64,000 nt of DNA from Thermoascus crustaceus. Its lineage: Eukaryota > Ascomycota > Eurotiomycetes > Eurotiales > Thermoascaceae. The stretch lies in NCBI GenBank assembly GCA_001599835.1, contig BCIC01000002.1, forward strand, positions 2,111,031-2,175,030. The letters run 5' to 3'. Below are positions 58,206-64,000 of this stretch, piece after piece. Each line of letters begins with the position of its first letter. The first letter of the stretch is position 1. Below the pieces are notes generated by a model. The model saw only the letters and a program-made list of their open reading frames with translations, did no database searches and was not told the DNA's origin. A program made the position numbers and the translations under genes.

Positions 58206-59693
58206 ATGGGGCCCAAGCGCATGAGGACGGTCGAGGGCTCCTGCTGGCCATGCAAAGACCGTCGAGTTCTCTGTGACCTGCAGCGGCCACGCTGCTCTCG
58301 CTGTGCCGCGTCCGGCCAGCCGTGTGGCTACGGCAGGGTGCGCCTGCGCTGGTGCAACGGCGTTGCGGCTCGCGGGCGCCTCGCCGGCCAGAACATTCCC
58401 GTCTCGGCCTCTTCCACAGCTGTTCGAGTCGAAGCGGGCGCTGCGTTACTGAGCCCGCTGAGCCCGCTGTCCGCCCCGGCGGACCAGCCGCTGCTGTACT
58501 TCCAGTACGAGATCGTCGACCGCTTCAACCTGTCCCGCGATCTTCTGCTTGTTGACCTGCGCTCTGTCACTCGCGATCCCGCGCTGCTCCAGTGCGTCAC
58601 GGCTGTTGCCAATGCGCACCATTTCTTCTTCACGACGCGTGGGAGCCCTGAGGATGCGGCCCTGGCCAAGAAGCGGGCGCGTCTCGACGCCATCAAGCTC
58701 TTCCGGAAGCAGCTCCTGGCGCAGACGCCTGTCGTCGACGACCAGACCGGCTCCATGGTGACCAACCTCTTCGTGACCAACGTGCTCCTCTGCATCCTGG
58801 ACGGCGTGATCGATCCGGACGACGAGGGCGCCGCGACCTACTGCCACTTCCGCGGCGGCCGGGCCATTCTCAGCCAGTGGCGCTTCCTCGACCGAGTCTT
58901 CCAGACGAAACGGGGTCTGTCGGCGCTGATGCTGTCCGTCTTCGCGACCATGGATCTGACGTACGCGCTACTGAGCGGGCAGAAGCCCTACTTCCCGGGC
59001 TCCATGTGGATGAACTTTGCGGGCTGCGAGGCGTGGTGGGGGACGCTGCCCCGTGGGGATCCGTTTCTGGAGATCATGTCCATCCTGTCAGATCTGGCCC
59101 TTCTGGGCCACCAGGCCCGCGAGTCCGGGCAGGCGTTGTCCCTGCATGACCTGCACCCGATCCAGACGGCGCTGGAGCAGAACGGCCGACGTACATCGCT
59201 TGAAGTTCTACATGAGCCATCGACGTCATCGTCATCATCGATGGCGCTTCCACCGTCCCCGCCCCTATCATCGCCCAGCTCGACCGTGGACGAGGCTGAG
59301 AGCCTGGACTACGAGACGTCGTGGGGGATCTTCTGCTCGGCATACCGGTTCACGGCGCAGATCTACATTTACCGGGCGCTGTGCAACCTGGAGGTGACAC
59401 ACCCGCTCGTGCAGCAGGCCACGGCGGAGGGGGTGCGAGTTATCGGCAGCGGGTCGCGACTGGCGGGCAAACTGTCACACTGCCTGCTCTTCCCAACGCT
59501 GGTGGTCGGGAGCCACTGTCTGGCGGAGACGCAGCGACGGGCGATCCGGGCGAGCTTCACAGCTACCGGGGCGTTCCTGCGTTTTGGCTCGGTGCGGGTG
59601 ATGGAGGGGTTTCTGCGCGGGGTGTGGGATGGCAGCAGCGTGGATTGGTGGAGATGCTTCGACACGATCGCGCGACGAGCGTTTTTATTTTGA
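58206..59693 (+). CDS. Zn2Cys6 fungal transcription factor
   Basis: A single exon of 495 codons. Residues 13-40 form a Zn2Cys6 binuclear cluster with spacing CX2CX6CX6CX2CX6C (SCWPCKDRRVLCDLQRPRCS, RCAASGQPC), which binds CGG-type half-sites. The cluster sits at the very N-terminus and is followed by a basic linker. The rest is a helical Fungal_trans_2-like regulatory domain, with LLYFQYEIVDRFNLSRDLLL, AVANAHHFFFTTR, FRGGRAILSQW and KPYFPGSMWMNFAGCEAWWG. A Ser/Pro-rich loop lies near 335-365. The gene is notably GC-rich and lies 1.2 kb upstream of an APC permease on the same strand, so the permease is a candidate target; this is inference only. The start is the first Met before the cluster; no intron is needed. 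Confidence 0.92.
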   Translation: MGPKRMRTVEGSCWPCKDRRVLCDLQRPRCSRCAASGQPCGYGRVRLRWCNGVAARGRLAGQNIPVSASSTAVRVEAGAALLSPLSPLSAPADQPLLYFQYEIVDRFNLSRDLLLVDLRSVTRDPALLQCVTAVANAHHFFFTTRGSPEDAALAKKRARLDAIKLFRKQLLAQTPVVDDQTGSMVTNLFVTNVLLCILDGVIDPDDEGAATYCHFRGGRAILSQWRFLDRVFQTKRGLSALMLSVFATMDLTYALLSGQKPYFPGSMWMNFAGCEAWWGTLPRGDPFLEIMSILSDLALLGHQARESGQALSLHDLHPIQTALEQNGRRTSLEVLHEPSTSSSSSMALPPSPPLSSPSSTVDEAESLDYETSWGIFCSAYRFTAQIYIYRALCNLEVTHPLVQQATAEGVRVIGSGSRLAGKLSHCLLFPTLVVGSHCLAETQRRAIRASFTATGAFLRFGSVRVMEGFLRGVWDGSSVDWWRCFDTIARRAFLF

Positions 59694-60850
59694 GTTTGTC
59701 TATTTTTGAGGGATATACATATGCTTAATTTCTCATCGCAGGTGTGTACATGTACATAATAATATGCGGGATATATATCCGAGGGATGGCGACACGGGCT
59801 GTTTGGTTGCATGTTTCCCTTGCTGTGCTGTTTCCACGCTGGGTTATTCCTGTTGACCGACATACCACGCTGGCATAGCATCTGGTGGAGCAATGGTGCT
59901 GCCCGGAGAGGCGATGGTGTGATGTCTTGGCCTGTGCTGATTGATACCTTTTTCTTTGTCTGTTGGAGTCATGAATGTTCTTATCTCTGGTTTGAAATCT
60001 GTCTGGCTCTTTCCGGAAATGCGGTCCCCCTCTTTCAGGATGGAGATACTCGATCGAGACGTTTATATCGCTCAGGCTGTGATTGGACTCGACCCCCTGG
60101 CAGGTGCAGATGCATGTCCTTCCAGGAACGGCACCGAGAGGGCGGCCGGAACCGGGGCGCCGAGACGGCCTGTCACGCGCGCCCGGCTTATCGTCAGGTC
60201 ACGGGGCGGGGCGCGCGGGCACGGCGACCCCGGTCCACCGTCGCGCCTAAACGCGGCCGATCGCTTTTCCCCCTGCTGTGATTGGCTGCGGGTGGATCGG
60301 CCGCTCCTCTCTCGCACCTTATCTCTGCCCTGCACGCTCGTTCAAGCCCACGCTAAGCCCCCGCCAAGGCTCTGCGCCGGTTGATCCTCTCCTCTTTCGC
60401 CTCCCTCCTCTCTGTTCCTTCCTCGTTCTCGCGGGCCTTGCCATGGCGGGGTCGTCGACAGCATGTCTGGGTGTTTTCGCCCCCCCTCTTGCCATGCTAC
60501 CTGGTGCCTGAGCAGCGGGCCAGGCATCCTGATCCCGGCCAGTGACGTGCAGACCGTCGCGTCCTTTTTTTTTTTTCTCTCCATCCTCTCTCTCTTTCTC
60601 TCTCCGTACATAACATCCCCTCTCTCTCCCTGTTTGGCTGTGCTGGCGGTTGGTCTGCACCTCGACAAGGACCAGGCCTGTTCTCTTTTTGTCCCTGCTT
60701 TGTGCTTTCCATTAATTGATCTGCTGTACATACTGTACATACATACCTCCTAGAGATACTTAGATACCCGGGCACACACGCCCCTTTCGTTCTTCCCTCT
60801 CTCTTTCATCTTCCATCTGCCCTCACTATCGTCGACCACCATTGTTGAAA
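59694..60850. promoter_or_regulatory. Promoter and leader of the permease gene, with upstream reading frames
   Basis: About 1.16 kb. A GC-rich block (60100-60320) with several CGG and CCG triplets is followed by a long CT-rich leader. Two upstream frames start at 60443 (22 codons, ending 60511) and 60463 (96 codons, ending 60753); if transcribed, they could lower translation of the permease. CGG/CCG pairs are possible Zn2Cys6 sites but cannot be assigned. Confidence 0.45.
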
Positions 60851-62480
60851 ATGGAGGTTGAAGAGAAGAAGACTTTCTTCCCGTCGACCCTCCCTCCGGA
60901 CCAGGAGAAGCACAGTGACCCCCGCGACTCGGGCAGCATCGAAGGCCTCGACCGTCTCGGCTACACCCAGGAGCTCAGCCGTAACCGCTCCATGTTTACC
61001 CTGCTTTTCCAGCTGCTGGCCATCGCTGCCATCCCCTACGGAGAGGGCGGCCCCCTCCTCAGTGCCATCTACGGCGGCGGTCCGCTGGCCATCTTCGTAG
61101 GCTGGATCGTCGTTCTCGTCGTCGATGAGTGCGTTGCCCTCTCGCTCGGTGAACTGGCCTCCCGCTATCCCACCTCTGCCGGCCCCTACTACTGGTCCTT
61201 CCAGATGGCCAGCCCCCGGACCCGGACAGTGCTCTCCTTCGTGAACGGCTGGATCTGGCTCATCGGTAACTGGACCATCACCCTGTCCGTCAACTTCGGC
61301 TTTGCCTCCATGATCTCGGCCACCGTAGCCATGTACCATCCCGACTGGGCCGCCAACAGCTGGCAGCTCCTGCTCATCTTCTACGCCATCTGCCTGGCCT
61401 CCCTGCTCATCTGCATCTTTGGCAACCGCTTTCTGCCCAAGGTCGACATGATCTGCTCCATCTTCATCGCCGTCACCATCGTCGTCATCCTGATTACCCT
61501 GTCCGTCACGGCGAAGGCTGGCCGCCACAGCGCCGCCTGGGCCCTGGGCCACTATGACAAGAGCCTTGCCGGCTGGGGTGGTTTCACCTTCTTCATCGGC
61601 CTGCTACCCGCCGCCTACACCTTCTCCGCCATCGGCATGGTCTCCTCCATGGCTGAGGAGTGCACCAACCCGGCTGTCAAGGTGCCACAGGCCATGGGCC
61701 TGTGCGTGCCGGTGGCCGGCTTCGCGGGGCTCTTTTATATCTTGCCCATCTGCTTCACGCTGCCGCCGCTGGCGGAGGTCATTAAGGCCCCTAGTGGCCA
61801 GGTCATTCCATATATCTTCAACAAGGTCACGGGCAGCCCCGGCGGTGGGCTGGGCCTGATGGTGCTCGTCCTGATCATCACGCTCTTCTGCTCCATTAGT
61901 ATCACCGTTGCCGCATCCCGCACCACCTGGGCCTTTGCGCGCGACAACGCCATCCCGTACGCACGCCTCTGGGCCCGCGTCGATAAGCGCCTCGGCGTTC
62001 CCGTATGGTCGCTCGTCCTGCTCACTGTCATCCAGATGCTGCTGGGCCTGATCAACCTGGGCAGCAGCAGCGCTTTCACGGCCTTCGCCTCGGTCGGTGT
62101 CATCGGCCTGGCCGTCAGCTACGCCATCCCCATCGCGACCAGCCTGCTGCACGGGCGCCGCGAGGTGTCCAAGGCCCGCTGGAACTGGGGTCCCATCATG
62201 GGCCCCATCATCAATGTTATCGCGTTGTGCTGGATTTTATTCGAGCTGGTCTTGTTCAGTATGCCCACCGCGCTGCCCGCCACCCGGGAGTCGATGAACT
62301 ACGCGTCAGTGGTGTTTGTCGGCTTCCTAGCCATATCGGCCTTCTGGTACTTTTTCCAAGCCCGGAAGGGTACGTTGTTGCTGTCTTCGTCTTCCTCCTC
62401 ACCCTGTCTATATCTTGGATTTAAAAATGTGCTGACTGTCTACAGCTTACAAGGGGCCACCCGAATCCGACGGCCTCTGA
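60851..62480 (+). CDS. APC-family amino acid/choline/GABA-type permease
   Basis: Exons 60851-62369 and 62446-62480 encode 517 residues with about 12 transmembrane helices. It is an APC-superfamily carrier of the fungal amino acid/choline transporter group (relatives: yeast Hnm1 and Uga4). The first helix has the family's IPYGEGGPLLSAIYGGGPLA; other blocks are ALSLGELASRYPTSAGPYYW, IGMVSSMAEECTNPAVKVPQ (the conserved AEE/E segment) and TVAASRTTWAFARDNAIPYA. The N-terminus is short and charged (KHSDPRDSGSIEGLDRLGYT) with candidate phosphorylation sites. The substrate cannot be decided among choline, GABA, polyamines and other amino compounds. The last exon is only 35 nt and gives YKGPPESDGL. 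A Zn2Cys6 gene lies just upstream. Confidence 0.92.
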
Positions 62481-63235
62481 CTGCTGACACAGGTCGTGCC
62501 CACCCAGCCCAGTGCAGCCCAGCCCAGTCACTTGCCATTGGATACGACGTGACGATATTGAACCCCATAAAGAAGAAAAAAGCCTGGAAGCGAGGGCAGC
62601 CAAGCAAGAAACAGCTGGTGCTTTTTCTTTCTTGCTTTGGCTGTCCTCGCTCTGTATATATATATGTAGGTCCAGGCGCCCGACCTGTAGTAATTTTGTG
62701 TAAATGTCGCTAGCAGTCGTCATTTAGCGTAGCCAGTGAAATGAGTGATGAATGATCGTTATGAGCTTTTTGGTCCCTGTGCAGCTGTCCCATTCCCTTG
62801 GATTGTGCCCGTGTCCATAGCCCTGGCCCGGTCTTACCTAGTACTGACTGTCAACTTCGGCATGGATCCGAACTTGAAGCCCATTGCCCAGTTAGTCTCC
62901 TGATTGATGGTGCCCTAAATAATACCCTGCATGTGTGTATGTCGAATTAGGCGTAGCCACCGATCCCCACCGCGCGCCACGGTTCGACTTGGAGGATCCA
63001 GCCCATGATCATGTGCCCCAACTCTAAATCCCGTGCCGTGCGATGATGTCATATCTGCCCCTCCACAAAATTTTTTTATTAACTCAACCTCAAGGTGCCT
63101 GGTGTGCTTCGGAGTTCTCCGTGTTTTATGTAACCTTAGTAGTACCTTAGGTAACATACCCTGCAAAGTATGTCGGATGACTACTGGATCAGATTGGAAG
63201 GGCCCACATCAGCACTACTCTACTCCACTCTGCCA
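62481..63235. other. 3' flank of the permease gene
   Basis: About 0.75 kb. The first 250 bp are a 3' UTR, with a TATATATATATG run near 62655 and three copies of a CCCAGCC/CCCAGT-like unit at about 62503-62528. The rest has no supported gene. Confidence 0.5.
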
Positions 63236-63390
63236 GATGTTACGGCACAGCCCGCAGTCAGCAAAAGGAAAAGATAACTAGAGGAGGCTCCATCACGTGA
63301 TCCATGGATCGAAAATCCCAGATCGATCCATCAGGGATCTCGATTTTAGCAAGCCTTCGATCCATCCTTATTTGTGATCCAGCAGATAGG
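63236..63390 (+). repeat. Direct repeat copy 1 (GATCCATC-rich)
   Basis: Starts ATGTTACGGCACAGCC, contains TCACGTGAT and several GATCCAT units, and ends with CAGCAGATAGG. The same order of motifs recurs at 63835-64000. Confidence 0.65.
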
Positions 63391-63834
63391 AGTTGCCAGA
63401 CAGGACTTATTATGTGTATAGGACACTCCTTAGCTATAGGGATTAGAATTCTGTGGTCAACTTGTCTATCAATTCAGCCTATACAGCTGTCTGAAAAGTC
63501 TAGATATGTATCCCAAGTTATACTACTTGTTTCCTGTTCCTCAAGATAAACCCCATAGGTTTGGCCTAGAGTTTTAGGCCTCCTGTGACACCAGAACACA
63601 CCAGAAAATAAAGAAAAACTTTTGGATTCTTTCGGTTAGATACTACTCTAGGTGGATATCAATTGTAAAGTACCTAGATACAGTAGTAGACCTTGGTGTA
63701 TCTGAGAGAAAAAAAAAAAGGACAGATCTGGTCTGATCTGATCCGATCTGACTCTTATGAATATTGTACACAAAATACTAGTTAGTAGTAGTGACTAGGT
63801 AATTGTAGAAGGTAGGTATGTAGTTAGTTTAATG
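63391..63834. mobile_element. Second transposon relic, related to the one at 52.6-53.9 kb
   Basis: The segment 63421-63590 shares CTGTGGTCAACT and the CCTCAAGATAAACCC block with 53557-53715 in the same order and spacing, which marks it as a decayed relative. No clear inverted ends are visible. At 63722-63752 there is a short run of TCTGATC/GATCTG units. The whole stretch is AT-rich and lies between two direct repeats. Confidence 0.55.
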
Positions 63835-64000
63835 TTATGGCACAGCCTAGGGATTTCCGACAAGACAGTGAGGGGGAGGACCTGTCACGTGACAATGGAT
63901 CAAGAGCGATGGCTATGATCCATCGGGGCCCTTGATCCATCCGACCTCTTGATCCAACATGACCCTTGATCCATCCATAGTCATGATCCACCGGATAGGT
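63835..64000 (+). repeat. Direct repeat copy 2 (GATCCATC-rich), running off the window
   Basis: Starts ATGTTATGGCACAGCC and contains GTCACGTGAC, then at least five TGATCCA(T/A/C)C units before CACCGGATAGG at the edge. It matches copy 1 in motif order, with additional GATCCAT units. Confidence 0.65.

Noticed and set aside
60806..61552. 248-codon minus-strand frame opposite the permease
   Set aside because: Asp/Gly-rich shadow of the membrane-helix codons; not a real product.

Overview
The window is nuclear DNA of a filamentous ascomycete, most likely Aspergillus or another member of the Eurotiales. The evidence is small introns (about 45-112 nt) with GT..AG ends and CTAAC-like branch points, genes packed on both strands with 0.3-2.8 kb spacers, CT-rich leaders, Zn2Cys6 regulators, and proteins whose closest relatives in my knowledge are Eurotiales ones. 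I reconstruct 22 protein genes. In each multi-exon model that is complete the exon phases add up to an open frame. I found no tRNA, rRNA or CRISPR.

Layout, left to right: sfm1 (SPOUT protein-arginine methyltransferase, cut by the window edge, minus) and igo1 (endosulfine, plus) diverge; ice2 (ER membrane protein, minus) and myg1 (DHH-like nuclease, plus) diverge; a secreted lactonohydrolase (minus); lto1 (minus) and mes1 (methionyl-tRNA synthetase, plus) diverge from a 254 bp promoter; rae1/gle2 (minus) and a small DUF6699-like protein (plus) are separated by 2.8 kb that holds a MITE-like inverted repeat; a PGAP4-like glycosyltransferase (minus); mdm1 (minus) and opi3 (plus) diverge; rxt2 and trappc11 (both minus); an alpha/beta hydrolase with a long disordered N-terminus, a Grx6/7-type glutaredoxin, rpl9, a patatin-like lipase that seems to have lost its catalytic residues, and a 568-residue orphan (all plus). 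At 52.6-53.9 kb lies a decayed Pogo/Fot-type transposon with intact inverted ends. Then come a PhoD-like phosphatase, a Zn2Cys6 factor and an APC-type permease (all plus). The last 0.8 kb is repeat-rich and includes a second, related transposon relic.

Most of the window is conserved housekeeping: translation (mes1, rpl9, lto1, sfm1), ER and lipid biology (ice2, opi3, mdm1, PGAP4-like, patatin-like), trafficking and export (trappc11, rae1), and growth or chromatin control (igo1, rxt2). The right-hand quarter looks more accessory, with an orphan, TE relics, and a regulator next to a permease. The points most worth a second look are the patatin-like pseudoenzyme, the 17-18 nt micro-exons in opi3 and sfm1, a tandem splice acceptor in the PGAP4-like gene that would create an immediate stop, the orphan gene, and the two related TE relics. 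Exon boundaries come from splice-site rules and remembered protein-family motifs, not from transcript data.
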